A DNA stretch of 64,000 bases from Devosia sp. (GCF_028290625.1 NZ_JAQGJM010000027.1:223647-287646), one strand, 5' to 3'; shown: positions 34,969-43,283, counted from the stretch's first letter. Program-made: numbers and translations. Notes: generated by a model not told the origin, from the letters alone.

Positions 34969-35433
34969 TCAGGCGGCGATAGCGGGTTTATCGATCGGGT
35001 GCTGGCTGCGCAGGCCGACGGCGAGGCGGTTCCAGACATTGATGGCGCCGATGGCGACGGTGATCTTGGTGATGTCCTCGTCGGAGAAATGCGCCTTGAG
35101 GGCCTGGAAATCGGCGTCCGGCGCGCGGGTATCGGCCAGCAAAGTCAGGGCTTCGGTCCAGCCCAGAACGGCGCGTTCCTCGGCGCTATAGACTGGGGAT
35201 TCCTGCCAGGCGGAGACCAGGTTGATCCACTGCTCGCCCATGCCGCCGCGGCGGGCTTCCTTGACGTGCATGTCAACGCAGAAGGCGCAGCCATTGAGCT
35301 GGGAGGCGCGCAGCTTGATCAGGTGGATGAGGTGGTGCGGCAGGCCGCTATCCTTGACCACGTAGCGGTCGAGCGCGGAGACGGCCTTGGTGGCTTCGGG
35401 CGCGGCGGCGTAGAAATCGATGCGAGCTTGCAT
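34969..35433 (-). CDS. AhpD-like carboxymuconolactone decarboxylase family protein
   Basis: 154-residue protein of the AhpD/CMD superfamily. The redox motif CAFCVDMHVKEAR shows the CxxC plus histidine of alkylhydroperoxidase AhpD-like enzymes, preceded by HHLIHLIKLRASQLNG. The second half (YSAEERAVLGWTEALT) is the paired helical repeat. It probably acts as a thiol-dependent peroxidase or oxidoreductase. It lies 11 bases downstream of an Rrf2 regulator on the same strand, and the two form an operon controlled by the palindrome at 35961-35989. Confidence 0.86.
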   Translation of the reverse strand: MQARIDFYAAAPEATKAVSALDRYVVKDSGLPHHLIHLIKLRASQLNGCAFCVDMHVKEARRGGMGEQWINLVSAWQESPVYSAEERAVLGWTEALTLLADTRAPDADFQALKAHFSDEDITKITVAIGAINVWNRLAVGLRSQHPIDKPAIAA

Positions 35434-35444
35434 AAGAAAGTCCT

Positions 35445-35951
35445 TCAGTTGGGATGGGGTTGGCGCCGTTCGTGGCGATCGAGGAAAGCGCAGCTGCGCT
35501 GGTTGATGGCGGCGCCGAGCGGGGTGGCCTTGTCGGTTTCGAGATCGGCGAGGCTGACCTTGCGCAGTTCGGCGCGGTAGGCCTGCTCGGCTTTGAGCAT
35601 GGCGGCGTTCACAGCGCAGGGCGCCTTGGAGAATTCCGGCGCCAGGGGGAACGGGCCGCGCTGGCGGATTTCGGCGCAGCGAAAGGCCGGTGCCGCGCCT
35701 TCGACGGCAAGCACGATATCGAGCAGTGAAATCTTGTCGGCGGGCCGAGCCAGGCGGTAGCCGCCCTTGGGACCCGGGACTGACTGCAGAATGCCGGCAC
35801 CGGCCAGAGCCTGCAGATGCTTGAGCAGATAGCTGGTGGAAACACCGTGATATTCGGCCAGAGCCGCGGCGGCGAGGACACCGTCAGCCGCGAGGCCCGA
35901 CAATACCAGAACGCTGTGGATGGCTTGTTCGACACCGTCGCCGAGTTTCAT
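35445..35951 (-). CDS. Rrf2 family transcriptional regulator
   Basis: 168 residues from ATG 35951, which has AGGAG six bases upstream; ATG 35957 directly abuts that site. It has an Rrf2 winged helix: AIHSVLVLSGLAADGVLAAA, YHGVSTSYLLKHLQALAGAG and the wing SVPGPKGGYRLARP. Cysteines occur at FRCAEI, KAPCAV and RSCAF, which might bind a cluster or sense redox. It is the first gene of an operon with the AhpD-like protein and sits directly beside a perfect palindrome, consistent with autoregulation. Confidence 0.88.
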   Translation of the reverse strand: MKLGDGVEQAIHSVLVLSGLAADGVLAAAALAEYHGVSTSYLLKHLQALAGAGILQSVPGPKGGYRLARPADKISLLDIVLAVEGAAPAFRCAEIRQRGPFPLAPEFSKAPCAVNAAMLKAEQAYRAELRKVSLADLETDKATPLGAAINQRSCAFLDRHERRQPHPN

Positions 35952-35960
35952 GGACATCTC

Positions 35961-35989
35961 CTATCGTGGATAACTTATATCCACGATAG
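35961..35989. promoter_or_regulatory. Perfect 12-bp palindrome, probable Rrf2 operator
   Basis: CTATCGTGGATA (35961-35972) and its exact reverse complement (35978-35989) are separated by 5 bases. The site starts 10 bases upstream of the Rrf2 start codon. Its size and symmetry fit a dimeric Rrf2/NsrR-type regulator. Confidence 0.75.
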
Positions 35990-36028
35990 TGCGAGGCCGT
36001 CAAGCCCGTGCCGAGGCGATGCGAAAAA

Positions 36029-36400
36029 CTAGAGCGAGAGGCCGATGATCTGCAGCAGGCCGGCGGCGAGGGTAATGTTGACCAGCACCAGATAGAGATG
36101 CGGGTCGCGCTCCTTGCCGTGGAACAGGAAGAGATTGTGGTACATCGCCGTGGCCAGCACGAGGAAGACGATTAGCAGCGCGGCGCCATAGATGGTCCAG
36201 AAGCCAAGCACGAGCGACAGCCCGCCGATTAGTTGCATGGCGAAGCCCAGGGCCACGATGGGCGGCGGCAGGTCCCAGCCGTAATTGGTCTTTGACGGAA
36301 TGCGCGTTTTGAAACCGGCGAAGTTGCGCAGGCCGGCGATCAGGAAAAACAGGCCGAAGACAATACGGCCGATAAGAATGAATGTTGTGGCAAGTGTCAT
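36029..36400 (-). CDS. DoxX family membrane protein
   Basis: 123 residues with four predicted spans: FILIGRIVFGLFFLIAGLRN, IVALGFAMQLIGGLSLVLGF, AALLIVFLVLATAMYHNLFL and a C-terminal ITLAAGLLQIIGL. The N-terminal RIVFGLFFLIAGLRNF matches DoxX proteins, membrane components linked to redox or thiosulfate metabolism in some species. It stops just upstream of the Rrf2 operator on the same strand. Role here unknown. Confidence 0.82.
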   Translation of the reverse strand: MTLATTFILIGRIVFGLFFLIAGLRNFAGFKTRIPSKTNYGWDLPPPIVALGFAMQLIGGLSLVLGFWTIYGAALLIVFLVLATAMYHNLFLFHGKERDPHLYLVLVNITLAAGLLQIIGLSL

Positions 36401-36871
36401 GACGTCCCCCGTCGCTCATTGGCGACTCGGGCGCCATATTGCTTGGAGCAGCGCGGGCGCGGAAGCCGCAATCCACGGTTTTTGGCGTTTAGGCGCCGTA
36501 GTGGGCGTCACAATCGTGCCTTATTCAGGCATGGACGGCCCCAAAACTGCCCAAAGTTCTGCTGGAACCTTGCAAAAAGTGCGGGTGGCCGGCCCTAAGC
36601 GCGGAACTGTTGCCACAAAGTCGCACGACGCAAATCCAATTTCGCCACGGGCGGAATCCGTGCGCTCCATACGCCGATGGGGTTTGATTTTAGATTCATA
36701 TCCTGCGCCCAGCAGAGTCTTGGCCGGCATATTAACCAATGGTAACGCGATTTACCGCGCCTTATCGGCAACAGATCGGGGCCGGAGGGTCATTATGGCA
36801 ATTGGCCCACATTGTGGCCCCGGCCCGCCATTAAGCCTCTGTTCAGGAACAACTGAAGAGAGACTAGACGC
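36401..36871. other. 470-base intergenic region without a recognised gene
   Basis: The region between the DoxX gene and the divergent RlpA-like gene is longer than usual here. Short frames exist but lack ribosome-binding sites and recognisable protein sequence. The last 150 bases contain the more AT-rich TATTAACCAATGGTAACGCG and probably hold the rlpA promoter. I see no tRNA and no strong terminator. Confidence 0.5.
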
Positions 36872-37228
36872 TTGATCAAAAAGACCGTGTTCGCCGCTGC
36901 ACTTGCTGCTGCAGTCCTGACAATGTCCACTGCTGGTGCCTTTGCCCAATGCGGCGGCGCCTCCTGGTACGGCCCCGGCTTCAATGGCCACCGCGCCGCC
37001 TCCGGCCAGATCTTCAACCAGAATGCCATGACGGCGGCCCATCGCTCGCTGCCCTTCGGCACCAAATTGCGCGTTACCGACCAGCGCACCGGTAATGCGG
37101 TGATCGTGACCATCAACGATCGTGGCCCCTTCCATGGCCGCCGCATTATCGATCTGTCGGCCGGTGCCGCATCCAAGCTTGGCTTCCGCAATCGCGGCAC
37201 CACTTCGGTCTGCATCGAACAAATCTGA
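36872..37228 (+). CDS. Short RlpA-like double-psi beta-barrel protein
   Basis: 118 residues. The N-terminus KKTVFAAALAAAVLTMSTAG ends in a likely AFA-Q cleavage site. The mature protein is almost only the RlpA domain: ASWYGPGFNGHRAASGQIFN, LPFGTKLRVTDQRTGNAV, VTINDRGPFHGRRIIDLS and a final ASKLGF block. The conserved His and Asp of RlpA lytic transglycosylases are in place (GHRAASG, INDRGPF). It lacks the SPOR domain of full-length RlpA, so septal targeting is not expected. The start is TTG 36872; using it gives a complete signal peptide. Confidence 0.85.
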   Translation: MIKKTVFAAALAAAVLTMSTAGAFAQCGGASWYGPGFNGHRAASGQIFNQNAMTAAHRSLPFGTKLRVTDQRTGNAVIVTINDRGPFHGRRIIDLSAGAASKLGFRNRGTTSVCIEQI

Positions 37229-37246
37229 ACGAGAATACAGATTATG

Positions 37247-37275
37247 AATGGGCCGCTCCTTGGGGGCGGCCCATT
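37247..37275. terminator. Bidirectional terminator after the RlpA-like gene
   Basis: Perfect 10-bp stem AATGGGCCGC / GCGGCCCATT (37247-37256, 37266-37275), followed by TATTTT. It serves the RlpA-like gene and probably the convergent aldo/keto reductase gene. Confidence 0.75.
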
Positions 37276-37280
37276 TATTT

Positions 37281-38246
37281 TCAGAGGCGCAAACCCAGCG
37301 CGTCGATGGCGGCAACCTGCTCGGCATCGAGCGGGCCTTGACGCTCGGCGTCGAGCGCCTGCTCCAGTTCGGCAACGTTCTTGACCCCCAGCACCAGCGT
37401 ATCGACGCCGTCCACGCCGACGGCATAGCGGTGGGCAATGATGGCCGGGTCCTCGCCCCATTGCTTGCACAGCGCGCGATAGGATGCGGCGCGGTCGAAG
37501 TCGGCGCTGGTGGGGCTTTGTTCGGGGCGGTCGATCCCGGACGTCAGGGCGCCAGCCTGCACGGCGCGGACACCCATGACGCCGACGCCATGGGTTTTGG
37601 CGGCTGTAATGACGTCTCGTGGGCGCGGCGCGAGGCCAGTGCCGTTCATCTCGCCGGGGCTATCCATCAGATTGGCGATCGCCTGGACCACGGCGGGGCG
37701 TGGGCCGGAAGACATTGCGTCCACGGTGGCGGCGGCGTGGTTGATCCCGGTAATGCCCCAGGCGCCGATTAAACCCTCCGAGACCAGCCGCTCGAAAGCT
37801 GGCACCACCGCCTGGCGATAGAGGCTGAGGCTCGTGGAGCGGATGTCCTTGGGCGGTTGGCCGGCGCGATATTCGAAATCGTCGGGTCGGATTTCGCTGT
37901 GCAGGATCATCAGGTCGACGCGCGGTAGCCGCATGGCGGCAAGGCTCGCGTCGAGCGAAGCCCGCAAGCGATCATAGACCTCGCTCGCCGGCGGCGTGCC
38001 CAGGCCATACTTGGTGGTGATGCGCACGCCGTCGGGCAGTTTGCCGCCGAAGGCCTTGGCAACCATCTTCTCGCAATTCTTGTAGCCGGGCGCGGTATCA
38101 ATGAGGTCGATGCCGGCATCCACCGCGCGGCGCAGCGTATCGACCGAGTCGGTGTCCGAGGCCTCGCCCCAGAGCTGGCCGATGCCGCCGCCGCCCAGGG
38201 TGAGGCGGCTGACGGGACCAAATGGGCCGAGTGTGTTGATCTGCAT
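37281..38246 (-). CDS. Aldo/keto reductase family protein
   Basis: 321 residues from ATG 38246, which has CGAGGAG seven bases upstream; a much longer frame extends to 38774 but only through the DUF1127 gene region in another frame. It is a TIM-barrel protein with DAGIDLIDTAPGYKNCEKMV (Asp and Tyr of the AKR tetrad), ITTKYGLGTPP (Lys), DLMILHSEI (His) and the NADP-binding C-terminal GVDGVDTLVLGVKNVAELEQ. It resembles D-threo-aldose/galactose dehydrogenase-like AKRs. The substrate is unknown. Confidence 0.86.
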   Translation of the reverse strand: MQINTLGPFGPVSRLTLGGGGIGQLWGEASDTDSVDTLRRAVDAGIDLIDTAPGYKNCEKMVAKAFGGKLPDGVRITTKYGLGTPPASEVYDRLRASLDASLAAMRLPRVDLMILHSEIRPDDFEYRAGQPPKDIRSTSLSLYRQAVVPAFERLVSEGLIGAWGITGINHAAATVDAMSSGPRPAVVQAIANLMDSPGEMNGTGLAPRPRDVITAAKTHGVGVMGVRAVQAGALTSGIDRPEQSPTSADFDRAASYRALCKQWGEDPAIIAHRYAVGVDGVDTLVLGVKNVAELEQALDAERQGPLDAEQVAAIDALGLRL

Positions 38247-38262
38247 TGTGGTTCTCCTCGTT

Positions 38263-38481
38263 TCAGGCGACCAGACCACAATCGGCCTCGTCGCAACTGG
38301 TTGCAGGGGTCGCGGTACGGGCCTGCTGGGCGGCCTTGGCATTGCGGCGGGCAATGATCCTGATGGCGTCGCGCTCGATGCCCATATCGGCCAGCATCCG
38401 GTCGTCGGCGCTTTCGAGGTATCGCGTGGTATCGAGCCGCAATTGCCAGATGCGATAGCGGGCGATGAGGTTTTGCAGCAT
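38263..38481 (-). CDS. DUF1127 domain small protein
   Basis: 72 residues from ATG 38481 (AGGAG nearby). The DUF1127 core is RYRIWQLRLDTTRYLESADD and RMLADMGIERDAIRI, a short arginine-rich helical hairpin. Alphaproteobacterial members take part in phosphate/carbon balance and RNA binding, as reported for Agrobacterium. Two cysteines lie near the C-terminus (SCDEADCG). It starts 16 bases upstream of the aldo/keto reductase gene on the same strand and is divergent from a LysR gene. Confidence 0.85.
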   Translation of the reverse strand: MLQNLIARYRIWQLRLDTTRYLESADDRMLADMGIERDAIRIIARRNAKAAQQARTATPATSCDEADCGLVA

Positions 38482-38658
38482 GGAAAATCTCCTGAATTTT
38501 CGGCATGGCAAGGCCAGCGCCGGCCCTGGGCCGGTTTTTCAATAGTGCTGTTTTGCCGGAGATGGTTTGGCGCTGTGTCGCGCCGCAGGGACATACTTGC
38601 CCGGATTACAGCGCTACCGCTATGGTCAGGAACGCAATGAGCTTTGCAGAATTGAAAA

Positions 38659-39537
38659 ATGGACTTTGGCTGGGACGACCTGAGGGTGTTTCTTGATGTC
38701 GCGCGGCTGGGCGGGCTGAGCGCCGCGACGGCGACCACCGGCCTCAGCGCGGCGACACTGGGCCGGCGCGTCAATGCGCTCGAGCGGCAAATTGGCGAGC
38801 CGCTGTTTCACCGCTCGCAGCAGGGCTATCGACTGACCAGCGCGGGCGAAGACCTGCTGGCGCGCGCCGAGGATGTGGAGGCCGCCATGCTGTCGCTGAC
38901 GCGGTGGAAGGAAGGCAACCTGCGCGACCGCATCGTGCGGCTATCGGCGGGACCATGGACCTCAGCCTTCGTGTCGCGCCATATCGGCAGGGTGTGGACC
39001 GTCGCCGACCGGTTCGGGCTGGAACTGGTGACCGCCAATGAGAAGGTGGATATCGGGCGCCGCAATGCCGACCTGGGCATCCGCAATCAGCGGCCGACCG
39101 AGCAATGGCTGGCCGGCCGGCAGATCGGCAGCGTCGCCTATGGGCTCTATTCTGGACGTGAACTGATCAATGGCGTAGCCGCCGGCCTGTTCGTCGGCGT
39201 GGCTGGCGAGGGAGCCCAGACTGCTTCGGCGCGCTGGATCGAGGCGCGTCATGGCGATCGTATCGGGGTGCGTGGCAATGACGCCATGAGCGTCAAGGAA
39301 CTGGTGGCGGCTGGCGCGGGGCTGTCGGTGTTGCCGTGCTTCGTGGGCGATAGCGATGAGCGGCTGATCCGGGTGGCACCACTGATCGGCGAATTGCGCA
39401 CCGACCAATGGCTGGTGAGCCATCACGAGGAGCGCCATAGTCTGGCCGTGCGCACCATCGGCGACCGCATCGCCGCGCTGATGCGTGATAATGCGCCGCT
39501 GTTTCGCGGCGAGCGGCCGTTGCATCAGGGCAAATAG
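38659..39537 (+). CDS. LysR family transcriptional regulator
   Basis: 292 residues with an N-terminal LysR winged helix (DDLRVFLDVARLGGLSAATA, LSAATLGRRVNALERQIGEP, LFHRSQQGYRLTSAGEDLL) and a substrate-binding domain. The co-inducer part looks atypical: DIGRRNADLGIRNQRPTEQW and an early RIVRLSAGPWTSAFVSRHIG. It is divergent from DUF1127 and the aldo/keto reductase, which it may regulate. The ligand is unknown. Confidence 0.87.
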   Translation: MDFGWDDLRVFLDVARLGGLSAATATTGLSAATLGRRVNALERQIGEPLFHRSQQGYRLTSAGEDLLARAEDVEAAMLSLTRWKEGNLRDRIVRLSAGPWTSAFVSRHIGRVWTVADRFGLELVTANEKVDIGRRNADLGIRNQRPTEQWLAGRQIGSVAYGLYSGRELINGVAAGLFVGVAGEGAQTASARWIEARHGDRIGVRGNDAMSVKELVAAGAGLSVLPCFVGDSDERLIRVAPLIGELRTDQWLVSHHEERHSLAVRTIGDRIAALMRDNAPLFRGERPLHQGK

Positions 39538-39649
39538 CACGCGCGGATTGTCATCCGTGTACAAACCAGCCCGCCTGTTAGCGCGCTCTTAGCAATGGTG
39601 GACGTAACGTGCTGGCGGGAACTAAATTTGGTCGGGGACGCGACCTTCA

Positions 39650-40201
39650 ATGCATGCCACCGCTTTCATCATCGGCCCCACCACCGGGGCCGGCGCCGCT
39701 TTGGCGGATATCGCGCGAACCCTCAAGTTCGCGGCGGTACTGCCCTATGGGGGCATCGAGGCCGCCGAGAGCCAGGCGCACAAGACGCCGGTCTGCTATT
39801 TCCTGTTCGCCCCGGTGGTGCAGATTGCCAGCCTGGGCGAAATTGCCGAGGCAATCCGCTTCTGTCCGAGCCGGCGCGTGCGGTTTTCACCGATGATCTA
39901 TTTCTCCGACAAGACCTCGGTGGAGGTCATTTCGGCCTGCATCAATCTGGGGTTCGACGACATCATCACCATGCCGTTCACCCAGCAGCGGGTGAGCGAG
40001 CGGATCGGGCGGCAGGTGGGGCCGAACTTGACCTATTTCGAAACCTCGAGCTATTTCGGCCCCGATCGGCGCGACCGGGTGACGGCGCCGAACCTGCCCG
40101 CCGAAAACCGGCTGGGTGGCCAATTCCGGCGGCTGGAAATCGTGCGCAGCTTCGAGGCGGGCGTCAGCGTGTTGCGGGACGACAGCTACGCGATGGTGTG
40201 A
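39650..40201 (+). CDS. Degenerate receiver-like protein with GPDRR tail
   Basis: 183 residues. The segment RFSPMIYFSDKTSVEVISAC followed by NLGFDDIITMPFTQQRVSER matches the last third of a response-regulator receiver, with the G-x-DD and P-F marks but Met where the conserved Lys should be. The phosphoacceptor Asp position is also not evident: the middle reads VCYFLFAPVVQIAS. Beyond it comes SYFGPDRRDRV, a motif seen in alphaproteobacterial receiver proteins. It is probably a phosphorylation-independent signalling protein. I do not recognise a family name. Confidence 0.65.
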   Translation: MHATAFIIGPTTGAGAALADIARTLKFAAVLPYGGIEAAESQAHKTPVCYFLFAPVVQIASLGEIAEAIRFCPSRRVRFSPMIYFSDKTSVEVISACINLGFDDIITMPFTQQRVSERIGRQVGPNLTYFETSSYFGPDRRDRVTAPNLPAENRLGGQFRRLEIVRSFEAGVSVLRDDSYAMV

Positions 40202-40364
40202 CGGCGCGCGCCGCGGAGCCTGCGCGCAATTGTAGCCATACGAGCAATTGCCTTTATTCAAACGTTGCAATAAACGGTTTTACAGCATTTGAGACGCTGT
40301 TTCGCCGCACGGCGAATCCGGTTAGCGTCGCCTCCAATTCCGGTTCGCGAGTTATTTTTCAGTC

Positions 40365-41531
40365 ATGAAATTCGGCATCGACATGCCCCCGCAATTGCGG
40401 GTCTATGCGGCTTTTTTCGTCTATTCATTTTGCATGGGCAGCATTTTCCCGCGCCTGCCGGATATTCAGCGCGCCATGGGCGTGGCCGAGGGTGCACTTG
40501 GGCTGGCGCTGATCGGCGCTGCCGTCGGCACACTGATTTCTTTGACATTTGCGGGCGGGTTGATTGAAAAAGTCGGCCATCGCCGCGCGCTGCTGACCGC
40601 GCTGCCGCTGCTCGCGGTGTTTTACGCGCTGGCGGTGTGGGCGCCCTCGCCGCTGACTTTGTTCCTCCTGCTGCTGCCGGTCGGGCTGACCATCGGGGTG
40701 ATCGAGGTCATCGTCAATCTGGAAGCCGACCGCGTCGAGCACGCCATCGGCCGGCGCATCATGAACCGGGCGCATGGCTTCTGGAGCATCGGCTTTTTCA
40801 GCGCCGGCCTAATCGGCTCGCTGATCGCCCAGACCGGCCTGTCGCCGCAATTGCACCTGCTGATCATGGTGCCGGTGATCTTTGTCGGCACCGCCGTGAT
40901 CATGGGCCGCTTCGAGGCGGCCGGGCATCGCACCGGCGGCAGCACCGATGAGGGCCCGCGTTTCGCCCGGCCCACACTAGCCATATTGGTGCTGGTTTGC
41001 GTGACCATGGCGGCGGTGATGATGGAGGGTGCCGGCATCGACTGGTCGGCGATCTATATGCGCGACGTGTTCCAGTCCGAGCCGTTCCTCGCCGGCTTCG
41101 CGGTGGCTTTGGGCGCAGGCGCGCAGGCACTGATGCGGTTCCTGGCCGACGGGTTCGTCGAGCGCTCCAATCCTGTCACCGTGGCGCGCATATTGCTGGG
41201 CGTGCTCGGCGCCGGGGCGCTGCTGGTATTTTTCGCAAATGCGCCGTGGATGGCACTGGTCGGCTTTGCGCTGATGGGCTGCGGCACCAGCGCGATCTTC
41301 CCGCTGGCCATGTCGGCGGCGGCGCAGCGCACCGATCGCCCGGCGGCGGTCAATGTGGCGGCCCTGGCGCAAATCTCCTTCGTGGGCTTCCTGCTCGGAC
41401 CGCCGCTGCTGGGCTTTGTGGCCGAGCATGCAGGCATCCGCTGGGCCTTCGGCATTGGCCTGCCCCTGGTGGTGGTGAGTCTGTTCGCGGCCGGCGCCCT
41501 GTCTCCCAAGTTCAAGGCGAAACTGGCATGA
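40365..41531 (+). CDS. MFS transporter
   Basis: 388-residue major facilitator with twelve hydrophobic segments. Near the N-terminus it has FVYSFCMGSIFPRLPDIQRA and the intracellular loop FAGGLIEKVGHRRALLT. The second half has GAGIDWSAIYMRDVF and AAAQRTDRPAAVNVAALAQI. It has the Bcr/CflA/FucP-like fucose-permease style architecture. Its stop overlaps the start of the next gene, a close paralogue. The substrate is unknown and could be a sugar or small metabolite. Confidence 0.85.
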   Translation: MKFGIDMPPQLRVYAAFFVYSFCMGSIFPRLPDIQRAMGVAEGALGLALIGAAVGTLISLTFAGGLIEKVGHRRALLTALPLLAVFYALAVWAPSPLTLFLLLLPVGLTIGVIEVIVNLEADRVEHAIGRRIMNRAHGFWSIGFFSAGLIGSLIAQTGLSPQLHLLIMVPVIFVGTAVIMGRFEAAGHRTGGSTDEGPRFARPTLAILVLVCVTMAAVMMEGAGIDWSAIYMRDVFQSEPFLAGFAVALGAGAQALMRFLADGFVERSNPVTVARILLGVLGAGALLVFFANAPWMALVGFALMGCGTSAIFPLAMSAAAQRTDRPAAVNVAALAQISFVGFLLGPPLLGFVAEHAGIRWAFGIGLPLVVVSLFAAGALSPKFKAKLA

Positions 41532-42709
41532 AAATCGCGCCGCACTACCGCATCTTCGCCTGCTTCTTCCTGTTCGCCTTCGCGCTGGGCGCTCTGCTGT
41601 CGCGCATGCCCGACCTGCAGGAACAATTGCAGGTCAGCAAGAGCGAACTGGGCCTGACACTGATCGGCATGGCCATCGGCTCGCTGATTTCGCTGACCTT
41701 TTCGGCGCCACTGATCGACCGGCTGGGTGCGCGCACGACGGCGCTGGTAACGGTGCTGGGGACCGCGGCGTGCTATGCGCTGATCCCGTGGCTGAGCTGG
41801 GCGCCGGGCGTGTTCATCCTGCTGTTCGTCGCCGGCCTCTTGGCGGGGGCTCTTGAGATCAACCTCAACGTGCAGACCGACCGGCTGGAGGCGCAGTTCG
41901 GCAAAAGCTACATGAACCGGGCCCACGGGATGTGGAGCCTCGGGTTTTTCGTGACCGCGCTCCTGGGTGCATTCGTGCGCGGCGCCGGGATTTCCATCGA
42001 AATCCATCTGCTGATCGCGGTGGGCTTGGTGTTCGTCGTCGGACTGTGGATGATGGTGGGCATGACCAATGCACCGGCACGAGCGAGCGCCCATCAGGGC
42101 GATACGCCGCGCATCGCCTTTCCCAATTGGGGACTGCTGCCGCTCTGCATGATCGGCATCGCGGCCTTCCTCGTCGAGGGCGCGGGCATCGACTGGTCGG
42201 GCATTTACATGCGCGACGTGTTCGCCGTCGATCCGTTCACCGGCGGGCTGGGGCTGACGCTGTTTTCGGGTTTCATGGCCGCCATGCGGCTGTTCGCCGA
42301 TCCAGTGGTCGATCGGTTTGGCCCTCGCACCGTCGCGATCACGCTGATGGGGCTGGCGATTGCAGGCGCTGTGGCGGTGGCCTTCGCGCCGATCTATTGG
42401 GTGGCGTTGGCGGGCTTTGCGATGATGGGCGCCGGCTGCAGCGCGGTCTATCCGCTGGCCGTGTCGGCGGCGGCGCAACGCACCGATAGGCCATCGGCAG
42501 TCAATGTAGCGGCGCTTGGCCAGGTGACGTTCATCGTCTTTTTTCTCGGGCCCCCGCTGCTGGGTTTCGTCGCCGAATATCTGGGCATCCGCTCGTCGTA
42601 CCTGGTGATCCTGCCGGTCCTGATCCTGGGGCTGATCGCCTGCCGGGCGCTGGCGCAAAAGGGGCGCACAGTAACGGCGGGGCTGGAACCCGCATCGAGC
42701 CATGGCTGA
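41528..42709 (+). CDS. MFS transporter, tandem paralogue
   Basis: 393 residues from ATG 41528, which overlaps the previous stop (ATGA). Matching blocks with the upstream transporter, such as GAGIDWSGIYMRDVF, SAAAQRTDRPSAVNVAALGQ, GPPLLGFVAEYLGIR and KSYMNRAHGMWSLGFF, show a tandem duplication. Twelve spans; intracellular loop LIDRLGARTTALVT. The stop lies within the start of mmcB (8-base overlap), so all three genes are coupled. Confidence 0.86.
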   Translation: MKIAPHYRIFACFFLFAFALGALLSRMPDLQEQLQVSKSELGLTLIGMAIGSLISLTFSAPLIDRLGARTTALVTVLGTAACYALIPWLSWAPGVFILLFVAGLLAGALEINLNVQTDRLEAQFGKSYMNRAHGMWSLGFFVTALLGAFVRGAGISIEIHLLIAVGLVFVVGLWMMVGMTNAPARASAHQGDTPRIAFPNWGLLPLCMIGIAAFLVEGAGIDWSGIYMRDVFAVDPFTGGLGLTLFSGFMAAMRLFADPVVDRFGPRTVAITLMGLAIAGAVAVAFAPIYWVALAGFAMMGAGCSAVYPLAVSAAAQRTDRPSAVNVAALGQVTFIVFFLGPPLLGFVAEYLGIRSSYLVILPVLILGLIACRALAQKGRTVTAGLEPASSHG

Positions 42710-43163
42710 GCTGCCGCCGATCGTTGACCTGCGCCAATCGGCCACCGCGCTGCGCGTGCAGCGCGGGGTGATGCGGATGCTGCGCGAAGTCTACGACATG
42801 GCCTGCTATGCCGAGGTGCCGCTGCGCAATGGCCGGCGCGCCGACGTTTTGGGCGTGGGGCCGAAGGGCGAAATCTGGATCGTCGAAATCAAATCCAGCC
42901 TGATCGATTTTCAGGTGGATCGGAAATGGCCGGAATATCGCGAATTTTCCGATAAGTTCTTCTTCGCCAAGCCGCCCGAGCTGGATGCCGCGATTTTTCC
43001 CGAAAGCGAGGGGCTGATCGTGGCGGACGGGCATGACGGGGCGATTTTACGCAATAGCCCCGATACCCCCCTGAACCCGGCGCGGCGCAAGGCGCTGATG
43101 TTGAAACTGGCACGGATGGGGGCGGATCGGATTCATTTGCTGATGGATCCGAGGCCGAAGTAG
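42702..43163 (+). CDS. mmcB: MmcB family DNA repair protein
   Basis: 153-residue PD-(D/E)XK nuclease-like protein. The motif IWIVEIKSSLIDFQVDRKWP contains the E-x-K core, preceded by ADVLGVGPKG with the upstream Asp, and HDGAILRN lies later. MmcB was identified in Caulobacter as an SOS-linked factor for mitomycin C tolerance. The start overlaps the second MFS stop, so expression follows the transporter pair. It is followed by a repeat. Confidence 0.88.
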   Translation: MAELPPIVDLRQSATALRVQRGVMRMLREVYDMACYAEVPLRNGRRADVLGVGPKGEIWIVEIKSSLIDFQVDRKWPEYREFSDKFFFAKPPELDAAIFPESEGLIVADGHDGAILRNSPDTPLNPARRKALMLKLARMGADRIHLLMDPRPK

Positions 43164-43211
43164 GGGGGACGAGAGGCGTATCGAAGACGATAGCCCCGCC
43201 TACCGTTCCTT

Positions 43212-43283
43212 CCCGCGGATTTGATCCGCGGGCCTCCAAAGCACATGCCATCCTGATAGCGGCCCCCGGATCAAGTCCGGGGG
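43212..43283. repeat. Two adjacent hairpins (intergenic repeat)
   Basis: CCCGCGGAT / ATCCGCGGG (43212-43232) and CCCCCGGA / TCCGGGGG (43263-43283) lie 30 bases apart between mmcB and the convergent MBL gene. They may form a bidirectional terminator. Similar paired palindromes with a GGATC core are dispersed in many alphaproteobacteria. Confidence 0.65.

Noticed and set aside
36521..36739. 72-codon frame in the gap before the RlpA-like gene
   Set aside because: No ribosome-binding site, no recognisable sequence and no neighbouring support.
38247..38774. N-terminal extension of the aldo/keto reductase
   Set aside because: It runs through the DUF1127 gene in another frame. ATG 38246 has a good ribosome-binding site and matches family starts.
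41054..42745. 563-codon minus-strand frame over the MFS pair
   Set aside because: Arg/Gln/His-rich antisense frame; the plus strand encodes two typical transporters.
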